A DNA stretch of 64,000 bases from Diplonema papillatum (taxonomy: Eukaryota > Euglenozoa > Diplonemea > Diplonemida > Diplonemidae): NCBI GenBank assembly GCA_030068145.1, contig JAPJBO010000831.1:1-64000 (forward strand), in the 5' to 3' direction. Position numbers and translations under genes: made by a program. Numbering within the stretch: the stretch's first letter is position 1; every line of letters starts with the position of its first letter. Below, one piece after another: positions 1 to 15,909 of this stretch. The notes under the pieces were generated by a model. It searched no databases, had not been told where the DNA came from, and was given only the letters and a program-made list of their open reading frames with translations.

Positions 1-1603
1 GCCTGCCCACGTCTTCGAAGCTGGCGATTCGCTCGAACGCCGCGCCCACCCTCGTTCCGTCGCCGCCGCCCCCTGCAAACCGGACGCTGTCGTCTGTGAA
101 GAACACGACGCCCCCCGTCGCCACCGACTCCCCATCCACATAGTCGCACCCGAAGGCACTCCGAACAACCTCCCCCACAGCAGCCGGGAAAAGGGCGGCC
201 AAGCGCGCGCTCGTCGCAGCTTCGGCGCAGCGGGCCTCGCGCTCGCCCGCGAGCCGCAGCGTCCGCGCGGTGCTGGCCGCCATCTTCCGCTCCGCGAGGA
301 GGAGGGTGGTGGCCCAGCGCTCGGTTCTTTCGGCGGAGCCCGCCGCCTCGCGCTGGGCGATCTGCGCGCGCCGGCGGGCCAGCCGCAGGCAGCGGGCGGC
401 GGCTTCGCCCCGTTTCTGGTACAAAACGTCGGGCGTCGGCTTGTCGACGGCCTGCATCGGGAGCGGCGCCCCGCCGCTGTACTGTGCGGGGGCGCCGGGG
501 CAGGCGCCGGCTTCGATCGCGGTCCGCTGCCGGGTCGTGTGCACCTTGTCTTGCAGCGGGCCAACGAGCACGTCCATGTGCATGCCGCCGGACTTGGCAT
601 ACGCGGCGTAGGCAGGGTTTCCGGTGCTTTTCTGGACGGCTGGCGGCGCGTTCTCAGTTCCTTGTTCTCCGGTGTTGACGGGCACGTCCACGTGCATGCC
701 GTCGGACTTGGCATGCACGGCGTATGCAGGATTTCTAGCACGTTTTTGGACGACTTGCGGTGCGTTCTCAGTTCCGTGTTCTTCGGTGTTGATGTTGGGA
801 CAGACCCCGACAGGCACGTCCATGTGCATGCCGCCGGACTTGGCATATGCGGCGTATGCGGGATTTCCTGTGCTTTTCTGGACGATTTGCGGTGTGTTCT
901 CAGTTCCGTGTTCTTCGGTGGTGATGTCGGGACAGACCCCGACAGGCACGTCCATGTGCATGCCGCCGGACTTGGCATACGCGGCATATGCAGGGTTTCC
1001 TGCACTTTTCTGGACGGTTTGCGGTACGTTCTCAGTTCCTTGTTCTCCGGTGCTGACAGGCACGTCCATGCGCATGCCGCCGGACCTGGCATACGCGGCA
1101 TATGCAGGGGTTCCTGCACTTTTCTGGACGGTTTGCGGTGCGTTCTCAGTTCCGTGTTCTTCGGTACTGTCGGGACAGACCCCGACAGGCACATCCGTGT
1201 GCATGCCACCGGGCTCTGTGCGGGGGGTATACGCAGAGTTGCCTTCATGTTGTCTCTGCCCGAGGACTTCTCCGTTGCCGGCAGCAGCTGGCGCCGGCCA
1301 GTCCCCTTTGTTCGAGGAGGCGATGTCGCCGGGTTTCTGTTGGTTCGCCACCGTTGACGGCTGATCACGAGCGTCGCTGCGTCCCATCGCGCCGCGGTGC
1401 CTCCCAGGCTGGCTGTTCGATGCCTGGTCGCAAATCGCATTGCGCCCCGCCTTACCCGGAAGATTTTCGGAAGTCCCCACGGGCAGGCTCACTCCAGTGC
1501 TGGAGTATGCCACGGCGGCAGGGGTTGGGTGGTCGACGCTGTTGCCGTCCCGCGCTCCGGCGCAGGCGGCGTTCCGGTGGTTCGGGCTCTGCTGGACCTG
1601 CAT
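1..1603 (-). CDS. Unidentified protein with tandem repeats, 3' end off the window
   Basis: An open frame of 534 codons runs from an ATG at 1603 to the left edge. An in-frame stop lies just upstream of that ATG, which fixes the start if there is no earlier exon. Residues 1-130 are low-complexity and polar. Next come five clear copies, plus a degenerate sixth, of a 32-39 residue repeat with the core PAYAAYAKSGGMHMDVPV and the linker TEEHGTENAPQ; copies differ by an optional GVCPDI insert. The last 150 visible residues are an Ala/Arg-rich helical stretch followed by a globular-looking part with FGCDYVDGE and GGVVFFTDDS. I recognise no family. The plus strand is also open across the repeats, but the minus frame has the non-repeat protein-like tail and agrees with the direction of the neighbouring genes. 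Confidence 0.6.
   Translation of the reverse strand, partial: MQVQQSPNHRNAACAGARDGNSVDHPTPAAVAYSSTGVSLPVGTSENLPGKAGRNAICDQASNSQPGRHRGAMGRSDARDQPSTVANQQKPGDIASSNKGDWPAPAAAGNGEVLGQRQHEGNSAYTPRTEPGGMHTDVPVGVCPDSTEEHGTENAPQTVQKSAGTPAYAAYARSGGMRMDVPVSTGEQGTENVPQTVQKSAGNPAYAAYAKSGGMHMDVPVGVCPDITTEEHGTENTPQIVQKSTGNPAYAAYAKSGGMHMDVPVGVCPNINTEEHGTENAPQVVQKRARNPAYAVHAKSDGMHVDVPVNTGEQGTENAPPAVQKSTGNPAYAAYAKSGGMHMDVLVGPLQDKVHTTRQRTAIEAGACPGAPAQYSGGAPLPMQAVDKPTPDVLYQKRGEAAARCLRLARRRAQIAQREAAGSAERTERWATTLLLAERKMAASTARTLRLAGEREARCAEAATSARLAALFPAAVGEVVRSAFGCDYVDGESVATGGVVFFTDDSVRFAGGGGDGTRVGAAFERIASFEDVGR
587..1215. repeat. Coding tandem repeat, five to six units of 96 or 117 bp
   Basis: The unit carries the minus-strand peptide core AYAAYAKSGGMHMDVP. 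Its length is a multiple of three in every copy, so the minus frame is kept throughout. Units differ by a 21-bp insert coding for a Cys-containing linker and by scattered substitutions. Confidence 0.7.
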
Positions 1604-2641
1604 TTTCCGCGTGGGGTCTTGCTTTTTTTATTCCTGTGCGCGGTTTCTTCTTGCTGATTGCTTCTCCATTTGTTGCAACTCGTTGTCGTGTTGGAGCTCA
1701 GTTGTGAGGAATCCTTGCGCGGAATATCGCCCATCTGTGTGCCCTTCTTACGTCGAGGCTCCACACATTGTGCGGAGCTTCGTCTGGCACAGGCGTCTTG
1801 CTTCATGCGGCAAGCGCAGTCTGTATATTAAACTTGGCCTGTACACATGTTCCAAACTCCTGGTGTCGATGCATTGAAGATATGAGAAGCTGGTGAACCT
1901 ACAAAGGAGAAAACAAGCAAATACTGTGAAGAGATCAGAAGCCAAGGAACCAGGTGCGGGGAAGAAACGAGCTCTGGTGCGTCAGAAGACGACAAGCAAC
2001 GAAGTTTGCTGTTGAGAGGAAAAGGGAGAGAAAACGTGGCGTAGATGCAGCACAGCGACCTCGCTTACCCGACCTGTGCGGGAGCAAAGGAGTACTTCAT
2101 TGTTTTGTTGTGTATTGGAAGTGTTCCGGATGTTGGATCTGCCCAACATGATGACTTGGTACCTCTATGACCGACACGGTGGGAGACCGAAACGGACTGT
2201 GTTCACACGAGGGATCAGTCCCGAGGCGAGACCCATCCTATGAAGTCGTCATCGCACGCACACCTGCACCCGGTTGTCAGAACCGACCGGTCCAGGCAAA
2301 GACTGTTTGATCCGCAACGGCCTAGACATGCCACCGCAAACAAGTGCGTCGTGCCTGGCGGCACGGTCTAAGTAGCAACGATGGTAGCGATTGTAGCTTC
2401 TGTTGTGACACGGACGCGGGCAGCTTCCCACTGGCATCGTCTTCGAAACGTCTCCTGGTTGCGCGAACACTGCCGGATTTCAGGCACGCTGACATACTCT
2501 GGCAAACCCCAGCAGCCTCGGCAGCTCCGGACCACTTGTCTGCGGATGCAGGCTGCGTGGTGTGACTTCTTGCCTGGTCCTCACCTATTACAATGGCGCG
2601 GACGAAGAACGCCGTGGTGTTCTTCGGCTTGCGATGAGCCG
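1604..2641. other. Intergenic, no gene seen
   Basis: Spacer between the start of the repeat protein and the stop of the polyGln gene. Short open frames on both strands lack protein-like composition. I see no repeat family or RNA gene here. Confidence 0.5.
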
Positions 2642-7842
<5,201 letters not shown>

Positions 7843-8251
7843 CGCCGGCAGATCTCCTTCCCCTCCTCTCCCCTCGATCAACGACGAGCGCCTCCGGCAG
7901 CTGCTCGCCGCCGCCCACACAACATTCCTCCGCGGTTTGCGCGCGGCGTGGCCCCCTATTTTTTCCCTGCGAAGATTTTGTCGGGGCTGCCGGGTTGCTG
8001 ACTCCTTAAAAGGACGCTAACTCTCCTGAGACGGACGGAGGGGAGGTCGTTAGGAAAAGTAAGAAATATGTTTGCGGTGGTCTCCGCTGGCCCGGTAGTT
8101 TGTGCTACCGCCAACTTCTTTTACACTCGTTCTCTTCTCTACTCACTGCTGTACGTACTCTTTCACTCTTTTTCTCACTTTGGCTCAGTGCAGTCACCGG
8201 CCGGTCGAATTGACAAAAAAAAGTATTGCTCTCGGATTGACATTCGCGGTC

Positions 8252-8291
8252 GAATGTGGACGCCGGTCGAATTCGACCGGTGTCCACATTC
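8252..8291. repeat. 40-bp near-perfect palindrome
   Basis: Two 20-nt arms meet without a loop at 8271/8272 around TCGAATTCGA. By eye there is one mismatch between the arms. Confidence 0.8.
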
Positions 8292-8520
8292 GTGTGCAAA
8301 CCCGAACCCGTTGAACCCTGATGATGCCAAGCTCGGCGTTTGGTGGCAAGTTCGGGGATCGGGTGCTAAGTTTGGCGCGTACCCGGGGGGGAGGGCCCCC
8401 CCCCGCAAACCCTGATGCTAAGTTCGGGATGATGGCGAGTCGGGGGCCCCTATCCAGGGGGCAGGGTCCTCCTGGTGAACCTTTGTGCTGAGTGCGCTGA
8501 GTGCGGACCCGGAAAAAAGT

Positions 8521-8599
8521 CCACCGGCGGGAACCGAACCTCCCACCCGTAGGCCAGGAAGGTCGTCCACTGACAACTGTGCTACGCCGTTGTCCGCCG
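8521..8599 (-). tRNA. tRNA-like sequence, probably a pseudogene or SINE head
   Basis: Read on the minus strand it has an A-box-like TAGCACAGTTG, a usable D stem (three of four pairs), a B-box-like GGTTCGGTTCC, and a TTTTTT Pol III terminator just downstream (plus-strand As at 8513-8518). The anticodon stem and T stem pair poorly and the acceptor stem hardly pairs, so I do not call a working tRNA or an isotype. Confidence 0.4.
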
Positions 8600-8730
8600 C
8601 AAGAATTTTTTTCGACGAATTGTGAATTCTCAAAAATACCAGGGATTATCCTGTATGGTCAAAAAAAAAATTCGCCAAAAAAAAATTCTGAAAACAGGCC
8701 GGTGAAAATAGCTATTTTTTACCGGTAAAT

Positions 8731-8841
8731 AAGGGGCCTTTTTGTCCCGAGGGCAAGTTTTTTTCACGAGACGAGCCCGAGGGCGAAGCCCGAGGGCGAG
8801 TCGAGTGAAAAAAACTTGCCCGAGGGACAAAAAGGCCCCTT
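8731..8841. repeat. Perfect inverted repeat, 37-bp arms
   Basis: Arms at 8731-8767 and 8805-8841 are perfect complements by eye. The 37-nt loop itself holds two copies of GCCCGAGGGCGA. ACCGGT lies just outside each arm, as if the structure once extended further. A- and T-rich runs flank both sides. It could be a MITE-like element or the end of the neighbouring decayed element. Confidence 0.75.
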
Positions 8842-8959
8842 GACCGGTACAACGTAATTTTTTTACCGGCTGGATTTTTTTTGCCTGCCGCTGAACAGCT
8901 GCAATGAGGCCCAGGAGCAAAAGGAAACGGAATGAGCATTCCTCACCACAAGACAACAT

Positions 8960-9200
8960 GCTAAAAGGGTTGTGCTAAGAAAGGGCGGTGTTCATGAACA
9001 CCTCGCTTCTCAGTCTCACTCTGAGAAGGAGTTGCTTTTTTGGTCGTGTAGTTGCGGCTCTTCACCTTCAGGCGTGCTGCCAGCTTTGGGTACTTGTCTT
9101 TCAGAGTGACGCCGAATTCTGAGGTGTGCTTTGCATTCAGCATGCTGTAGATTGACCACATGGTTGAAGGCTTGAAGCTGCGGTCGTGGTAAAAAAAGAT
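8960..9200 (-). mobile_element. Possible Crypton-like tyrosine recombinase fragment
   Basis: The frame 9161-8961 reads MWSIYSMLNAK, then YPKLAARLKVKSRNY and TKKATPSQ. This resembles the N-terminal core-binding segment I recall from Crypton-type recombinases (W-S-x-Y-S-M-L, then Y-P-x-L, then Y-x-x-K-K). Nearby frames up to 9500 look like shifted, decayed coding DNA. No catalytic Arg, His or Tyr motif is visible. This is a short fossil piece at best. Confidence 0.3.
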
Positions 9201-10099
9201 TTTTTAACCATGGGGATTTCTGGTGAAAACTTTTTGGCAAGGGACCCAGGCTACAGGCTCAGATCCTGGAGTCGTAGTTGCTGTTTTGTGTGTACAGCCT
9301 GCCAGCGATGTGGTCCAGAAATATCTATGGGGCATCAGGGGCGTTGGGATTAGCGTGTTGGGGGGCGCCTGTCGTGAGCAGCTTCGCCCGTTGAAAGGCG
9401 TTGAGGCCAACATGCCGTAGTGCCATAGTGCCCACTGGGACTGACAAGTGAAGGCTACAACTAAGTGGAGAAGCAGCAGCCAGATTGTGTTTTCCATCAC
9501 ACCCAGTAATCAGTCACTGGAGGATCGTTTGTTATCCTGAAGCTCACAGGCCTGAAAGGACTTTGAAACTAAAAGAGATGCCGCTCGCCGCATTTGGTTT
9601 TAGTGGTGCTGCCACTGGCCCTGATGACAATACATTGCAGTACGACTACAGCAACTGGAAGGGACCGAAGTTGGAGAAACAGGCTCTCCCGAACAGGTTG
9701 AAAAAGGCGCAGCTCTTTGGGACACTGCTTGCAGCAATCCCAGCTTTCCCACATGCAGCGTGGGAAAAAATTTTTCTGGCCATATCAAAGATTTTTTAAC
9801 CGGGATTTTTCAGAATTTCAGGGATTAGAATAACCCCTGAAAAATACCACCAAAAAAAAAAAAACGTGTTAGTGTCACTGCATCGCGGGTTTTTTTACCT
9901 GGTTGGACCTGCTCGCTAGCAGGCCAGCCCAGGTCGCAGTGAGACTGGCGTTCACTGTGTGCTGAAGAAGCATTTTTTTGGGCTCCCGCTCCGGAAGCAA
10001 CCGGATACCGGTAGCCCCGCTGTACCAACATGGCTTGTACAGTGTCCCGCGCTCCAAAAAAAAAAAAAAAAAAAACGGTAGACTATGGTGTGATCCATA

Positions 10100-10150
10100 T
10101 GCCCGGTGCAAACCCGGCACAAACCCGGCACAACCCCGGAAAAACTCAAG
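10100..10150. repeat. AACCCGGCACA repeat, copy 1
   Basis: Three loose units of AACCCGGCACA followed by an AACTC-AGGG stretch. The same arrangement recurs at 11628-11670. Confidence 0.55.
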
Positions 10151-11627
10151 GGGGGTCCGATTTTTTATTTTGCCCTACCCCTTCAGGTTATGGCAGGTAA
10201 TCGCTGCAATCAAGCTAAACCGACGGCACCAGGGTCCTGTCGAGTAAAAACCAACACCAATTAATATGTAGGTCCACCGCAGAAGGTACCTGGAATGCTT
10301 TGCCATTGCAGCGCTGAATGCACATCTCTGACAGACAGGAACCACTATTTTCCAAAGCCTCCAGAGGGCAAGCCCGGTTGTGCTTGACGCAACGGACTAC
10401 AACCGACCACCAGCCAGCAATTGCCTCAAACTCCCCCGATACTACGGGAACCGAGGAGCCTAGTACAAGCAGATTAACCCTCTGCCCTCGCTGTTTCCAA
10501 ATGAAGCATCAATTCCAAATTCATGTGTCATGCTGGCTCTTGCCGGATGCTAGCGAGCGAGCTTCGTTACTTCACCACCGCGCCGTAGCCTCCATTGTGC
10601 CCTGGGTTCCATGATTGGCTGTTCTCGGCCGGTGTGCCCGAGTCGGTGTTTCCTCGTCTTTACACTTCTTCTTCGATTGTTTAACCCCAACGTCCGGGTC
10701 TGCCACTGGTGCGGCCCCGTTTTTCCGCTCCTCTGTCCCATCTGCTTCACCTCATGCTTCCATCCGGGCCTGCCTGCGCTTCCAGTCCGCTGGGTATTGT
10801 TCCTGGGGGTGAATTTTCCATTTCGGGTCGCCGTTTTCGAGCGACCTGCCTGGGGTACGGCACGCTCTCTCGCTTGCCATCTTGCCTGCTCGCAGAAAGC
10901 TGCATTTGCGGCATCATCGTCTGCATCGATGTTCTGCATCCGCGGTACTTTTCAGTCGACAACTACTGCTCCCGACACATTGAGCTAATGCTAACTCCAC
11001 TGCAGAACGAGTGGTGACCTGTCTCTGCTAATTGCGTGACGCTTGTTTGCATGCAGTTGCGCGTCCACGAACGCCACGCACCCATGCTCGGTAGCCATTC
11101 CTCCCAGCTGCCGGGGTTGTTGGTACCCGCATTTTGGAGTGCATCGAAACCCCTGCAGAGCTCAAACAGCGCCACAGTTTGAAAGGATGCGGAACCAAAG
11201 GTAGCAGTCTGCTCAGGCCATCTTAAGCCATCCGACAGCACCTTCTAGGCGAGGGAAAACCGGTAGTACTTGATGGGTGGGGAACCCGCCCGTCCGAACC
11301 GCTTGTTGCCGACTTCTGTTCCGATGGCACAGCCGAGCGGGTTGAGCGTGGGAACTTCTGTCCCTCGTTCTGAATCGATGGAGATGCTTGCTTCTCTTTC
11401 CGTTTTCCAAGCTACGGAAGGGGCCTCAAACCGACAAAATATACACGATACCGAAGCCCGTAGGCTGATTATGACAGAAGGGCGAGGGACCGCAAAGAGC
11501 GGGACAAACCCCCACGAGCACCAGACGATCATGAAACGTGGCAAAATCCACCGCGAAGCCTGAAATCTCCACGACCAAGGGTGCTAGCGGGTGCTGGGGA
11601 GACAAAAATAAAAACCCGGACCCCCCC

Positions 11628-11670
11628 CCCCCGGCACAAACCCGGCACAAACCCGGAAGAACTCCAGGGT
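11628..11670. repeat. AACCCGGCACA repeat, copy 2
   Basis: Preceded by a poly-C run and followed by GGAAGAACTCCAGGG, matching the 3' context of the copy at 10100. Confidence 0.55.
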
Positions 11671-13101
11671 GGATCACACCAGTAGAGAAATGTCCGGGGT
11701 GGGGGTACCCCACGGCCTGTCCCAGAAAAGTGGGATAGCTCGCTAGAGAGCTAAACTTGAGAACTTCAATTTTACCAAACCTCTAGACTCGGATAAAAAC
11801 ACCTTTTTCCATCTATCTTTGTCAAGAGCTGCAACTCAACTATTCCCACGATACGCAATGAGCCCACCTCCGTCCGGACAGTAACAGTTCAACGAGTACA
11901 GAGTTGCGGCGTTGTACAAGAATCGGATTCGCCGTGTGTGTAATCCAGCCTCGTATTTGTTTGCACGCGTTGCGAAAAGGCGATTTGTGGAATGAAGACA
12001 ACCCGGAAAGGAAGGTTCTTGAAGGTTGTCCAAAAAAAAAAAAAAACGACTTCCTGAACGACGATTGAGAAGGCAGGATCTCCTGATGCTGCTTGCCGCG
12101 CGAGGTAAAATAGAGATGCACCTCAGAATTGACTCTCGGCAAGGCGGGGAACGATTGACTAGAACGTTGCTCGTTTGCCCGTCACGAGCAGATGACTCTT
12201 GGAGAGGCAGGGGAGGGGTGTATTGGGACCAAGATCGTGCTTCAGCACGAGGCCTGTGGGTCGGTACAGCGCAAGAGCTGTGTGCCCCCAGGTCCGGTCA
12301 GCGGCACCGACCGCGGTAGAGCTCGAAATCAGAATCGACGGCAACCAACTGTGAATACAGGTCGCAAACCGCGCAACAACGCCGTGTACAGACCAACCAA
12401 CAGCACCGCCCAGCGTAGACGCACTGCGCACCAGTCCTTTATCAAAATCGTCGGCAAACACAGACACCTACAACGACTATCTCGAGGTTACCGATGACAA
12501 GTCGGCAGTGCTGGAGTTCAAAACCGACGGCAAACCAGCTGCACAACACTGCGCGGTATCCTGATCGCCGACCGCATCGACGCAACCGGCAACAGTAAGA
12601 TCGACGACCAAAACAGCTGCGTCGCCACGCAACCAGATCGACGTCAAACCAACAGCCATCAACCGCAATAGTGCTTGCACAGCAAGATTTTGGCAAGCCA
12701 GGGACGGAAGGGTCCGATTCCGCTGTGCTGTTTTTTTTTTTTTTTTTGCTTTTTTTTTTTTTTTTGCGAACGGGTGATTGAAAGAAAACGGTGCTTCCAT
12801 CTTCCGCAAGCTAGGCGAAAATGACAACCGCGCACGTGGTGCACTCGTCATTTGGCAGTGGCTTCGAAGGGGCGGGGTGCCGTGGACGAAGTCTTTCCGA
12901 TCGATATCGAAAAACGCGAGAAGGGAGTTTTTTGGGCGTTCGCTTACCGGAACACCCCAATAGGTCGCTCTCGGTGCAGAACGTGTTGAATTCCTTCGTT
13001 TCAGAACAGTTTTTCTTTTTTGCCCCCCCTCGAAAAACGACGGGCTTCACGCTTTCACTGCGGGAATCGGTGCAAACACCTTCGTCCGAGCCTGCGGCGC
13101 C

Positions 13102-13965
13102 TCACTTCTTCTCGGCGGTGATGCGGACGCCGCGGAGCGGCGACGAGGAGAAGAGGTTGCTGACGGCGGTGTTGAAGAAGTTCATCTGCTCGAAGATCTC
13201 CTCGTTGTGCACGCGCAGGTGCCGCTCCTTCTGCTCGGCGTACGCGATTCGCCGGGCCTCGACGAACTGCTGCCAGGCCGCCGTCTCGTCGCTCCAGCAG
13301 ATGTTCGTGAACCCGGCGTCCTCCAGCGTCTTGACGTACTCGCCCCTCGTCGGCAGCAGCCCCCCCGGCACGAAGACGTCGCGCGCCAGCACAGCCCGCT
13401 GCTCCTCGCTGAGCTTCTCCGGCTCGTCGCAGTAGAAGTCCTCGACGTAGACCATCCCGCCCTGCCGGAGGGCTTCGCTCGCGTTCTTCCAAATGCGCGC
13501 TCGGTCTGCGACCGGCACGTGCAGAATGGTCAGCCAGCTGACCAACCCATCGTACCCGGTGCCGGTCTTCGAAATCAAGCTACCGTCCGTCGCGTCCGCG
13601 TGGATCATCGAGACTCTGTCGTTGAGCCCGCACCGTTCTGTGAGCAAGTGCCCCACCTCGTGCACGTCCCTCTGCAGCTCAACCCCCAGCGTCTTGCACC
13701 CGCAAATCTGCGAGATCACCCGCGCGGGCCCGCCGAACCCGCAGCCCAGGTCCAGCACTTTGCTGTCCTTGCCCAGCTTGAGCACCTCCACCACGTTCTT
13801 GCAGCCGTCCACTCCCGAGTAGTTCATCATGGTCACCTTGTGCACATCCGCCGCTTCAATAGGCCCCGTGCACCTGTCGTACCCCAGCTCTGCGAGCTCG
13901 TTTGCGACCCGGTCCAGCCCCGTGTACAGCTTCATCGTCTTGATTTCCTCGGTGAGGGGTGTCAT
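13102..13965 (-). CDS. Class I SAM-dependent methyltransferase
   Basis: A single exon of 287 residues from an ATG at 13965. Motif I is VLDLGCGFGG at residues 70-79, the SAM-binding loop of Rossmann-fold methyltransferases. It is followed by GVELQRD, then IHADATDG and a DGLVSWLTILHV strand. A later VYVEDFYCDEPEKLSEEQ segment and an AWQQFVEARR region resemble the glycine/sarcosine/dimethylglycine and phosphoethanolamine N-methyltransferase groups. A small-molecule N-methyltransferase is therefore plausible, but the substrate is not fixed by the sequence. No targeting peptide or membrane segment is evident. Length is normal for the family. Dispersed repeats R-C and R-B lie directly upstream of its start. 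Confidence 0.85.
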   Translation of the reverse strand: MTPLTEEIKTMKLYTGLDRVANELAELGYDRCTGPIEAADVHKVTMMNYSGVDGCKNVVEVLKLGKDSKVLDLGCGFGGPARVISQICGCKTLGVELQRDVHEVGHLLTERCGLNDRVSMIHADATDGSLISKTGTGYDGLVSWLTILHVPVADRARIWKNASEALRQGGMVYVEDFYCDEPEKLSEEQRAVLARDVFVPGGLLPTRGEYVKTLEDAGFTNICWSDETAAWQQFVEARRIAYAEQKERHLRVHNEEIFEQMNFFNTAVSNLFSSSPLRGVRITAEKK

Positions 13966-14069
13966 TTTCGGTGATTTTCTCTCCTCTGCGGGCAGGGGTT
14001 GTTCGGGAGGTTCTGCGCTTCGTATTGTCTGGCGAAAGCTGCCTTGAAGAAAGGCAGTCGTAGCATGGC

Positions 14070-14221
14070 TAAAGATTCAGTGGTGTCACCTGGGGGGGTA
14101 GTCTCAGAGCCGCCCACGTGATAAAGCCGTTAAGCATTGGGAACTTTTAAGTACACGAACCACACGGACCTGCATGCACTGAGCCGTTAAGCAGCGGCTG
14201 CCGGCTTCTCCCGTGACATTT
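14070..14221 (-). repeat. Dispersed repeat R-C, copy upstream of the methyltransferase
   Basis: Shares GCCGCCCACG, GTTAAGCATTG, ACTTTTAAGTACA, GCATGCACTG, AAGCAGCGGCTGCC and CGTGACA with copies at 43805 and 59140. All three copies lie in the same orientation relative to the minus-strand genes. Confidence 0.7.
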
Positions 14222-14352
14222 TTTAGAGTTAAAGTTCGCTTGAAATTCCGCGGGGGGTTAGGGTCTCCGTGTGACCGTTCATGAATGGGTTCTCTTAGAG
14301 CAAGAAAGGGCTATATGGTTACGGGTTGTATATTTAGTGCACGCTTTCGTTA
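14222..14352. repeat. Dispersed repeat R-B, copy 1
   Basis: Near-identical over about 130 bp to 25858-25992: TTTAGAGTTAAAGTTCGC, TCTCCGTGTGACCGTTCA, GAGCAAGAAAGGGCTAT and AGTGCACGCTTTCG. Confidence 0.8.
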
Positions 14353-15909
14353 TGGGTTATGGCTAGCCATGTCCGGGACTGTTTGCACCAAGTACATTCC
14401 TTCGTGGAGTAGTCTTGGGCCCCCCACGTTCTACAAGTTGAGCAGGGGGTTCTATATGTAGTTGGTTATCATGAACAGACTACACTATAGAAAGAGTAGT
14501 GGCGTCTTCGTAACTGGTATCACTAGCGCAAGGGAATGTTGGGTGACTGCCTTCACTTGGGGAGGTTAACTCTGTGATAATATTAGGACGAGGCGGGGTG
14601 CCGCCAGTCGACCCAGGGTCTCACTTGTCCAACTCGCGCGCTGGTAACTCCCAATGAGGCTACGATGATGTTCGGCGGAGGTAGCGAACAGTTGTTCCAC
14701 CACCGGTGCATATAAGTCGAGCTTTGAGTTCGTGGGCCCTTCGAAGAAAGGCCCATCACACTGGGTCCAGACTACGAAGCGGTCTCTGGGTCGCGTCCCC
14801 CTCCTTCCCTTGGTCGCCCGGTCTTGAATCTCGCTGGTTCGTCCGGGCTGGTTGCTTCGCGCTTCTCCGTTTTGCATCACCTGTCGTCTCCACCACATAT
14901 ACCAGCTGCACGGGCTTCTTCGTGCAGCTCAGACGGTCGCGCCCAGAAGGAGAAGAACGGGACCTATGTGAGAAAACGTTAGGTCCGGATTCCTCGGCAA
15001 ACGCGGTGGACAGCCAGATAGTTTCGCCGACGCAAGGAGAGGGGCGGGCGGGGGGCGGCGGGAGAGAAAGGCCGAGCCCCATCGCGAGAAGAGACGCCAG
15101 GCATGCCCGCGGAAGAATGCAGATTCCAAAAAACGATGCAAACGAGCCGTCGACGCGTCGTGATGCCGTTCGGACCGTCGTTGGATTAGTTCTCGTTTTT
15201 CGGGGCCGGAAACACGGTCGGGTAAGATGGACCAAATAGTTCGTTACGACGTATGGCGCTTTCTTTTGCTTGTGAGCACTAGCGGAACTCACTTGCTTGA
15301 CGCTAGTACGCCACTCTTTTTAGTACCAACATTGTGGTCTAACAATGCATCGTTAACACAAGGAAATACATGCAGACGTCGTCCCGCGCCTTGCAGCGAC
15401 GGGAAAGAAAAGGAAAAGTGCACGATGGCCAACCCTCCCGGTCAGGCAGAAGACGCGCAGACGTCTGTGTATGCAGATCTCTGGATGAATGAGGGGAACG
15501 TTTGGATTTTCGCGGGCGTCGAAGACCTGAATGGCGGCGTCGTCTACGCCTGCAGCTTCCCGAAACCCGTCTGATCAGTGCCTGGGCAGGGTGGGCATCA
15601 GTGGAGACTGTCTGCCGAGCGATGGTCGCGGTCAAGGGGGGAAAGCCCCTCTCGCCAGATCGCGAGGCGGAGGAGGTATTCTCGTCACCCAGTGAGCGTT
15701 CGCAGAAGAGCGAAAGCTGGCCGGCTTCGTGGCATCAGGAATGAGACTAAGAAGACATGCCAGCCAGAAGAATACACGCAACACGGAGTGGCACAACACG
15801 ATTTCCACGAGCGATCAACTATCCCGAGCGAGTCGGCAACGTAGTATAGCACTCTCGTTCGGGGAGCATGCTCGCTCAAAACTCAGCATATGCAGGTTTC
15901 CGTTGCCGC

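Larger units (their letters stand above)
7843..13101. other. Long gene-free stretch of decayed repeats
   Basis: I see no host gene. It holds a near-perfect palindrome (8252-8291), a tRNA-like sequence (8521-8599), a 37-bp-arm hairpin (8731-8841), a possible Crypton-like fragment (8960-9200), homopolymer runs at about 10056, 11622, 12029 and 12732, and two copies of an AACCCGGCACA repeat (10100, 11628). A minus-strand frame at 10550-10939 (129 codons, ATG start, very basic) could be a small gene but nothing supports it beyond being open. Confidence 0.55.
13966..15909. other. Gene-free spacer with R-C and R-B repeats
   Basis: Repeats R-C (14070-14221) and R-B (14222-14352) abut each other. Further right a plus-strand frame at 15227-15574 (115 codons, ending YACSFPKPV) reads somewhat protein-like but has no partner exon or recognisable family, so I do not call it. 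Confidence 0.5.

Noticed and set aside
539-1364. Plus-strand frames with His-Val repeats
   Set aside because: Shadow of the minus-strand repeat protein, whose frame extends beyond the repeats on both sides with protein-like composition.
15227-15574. 115-codon plus-strand frame as a gene
   Set aside because: The last 50 residues look protein-like, but there is no family match, no fitting splice partner, and its strand disagrees with all neighbours.
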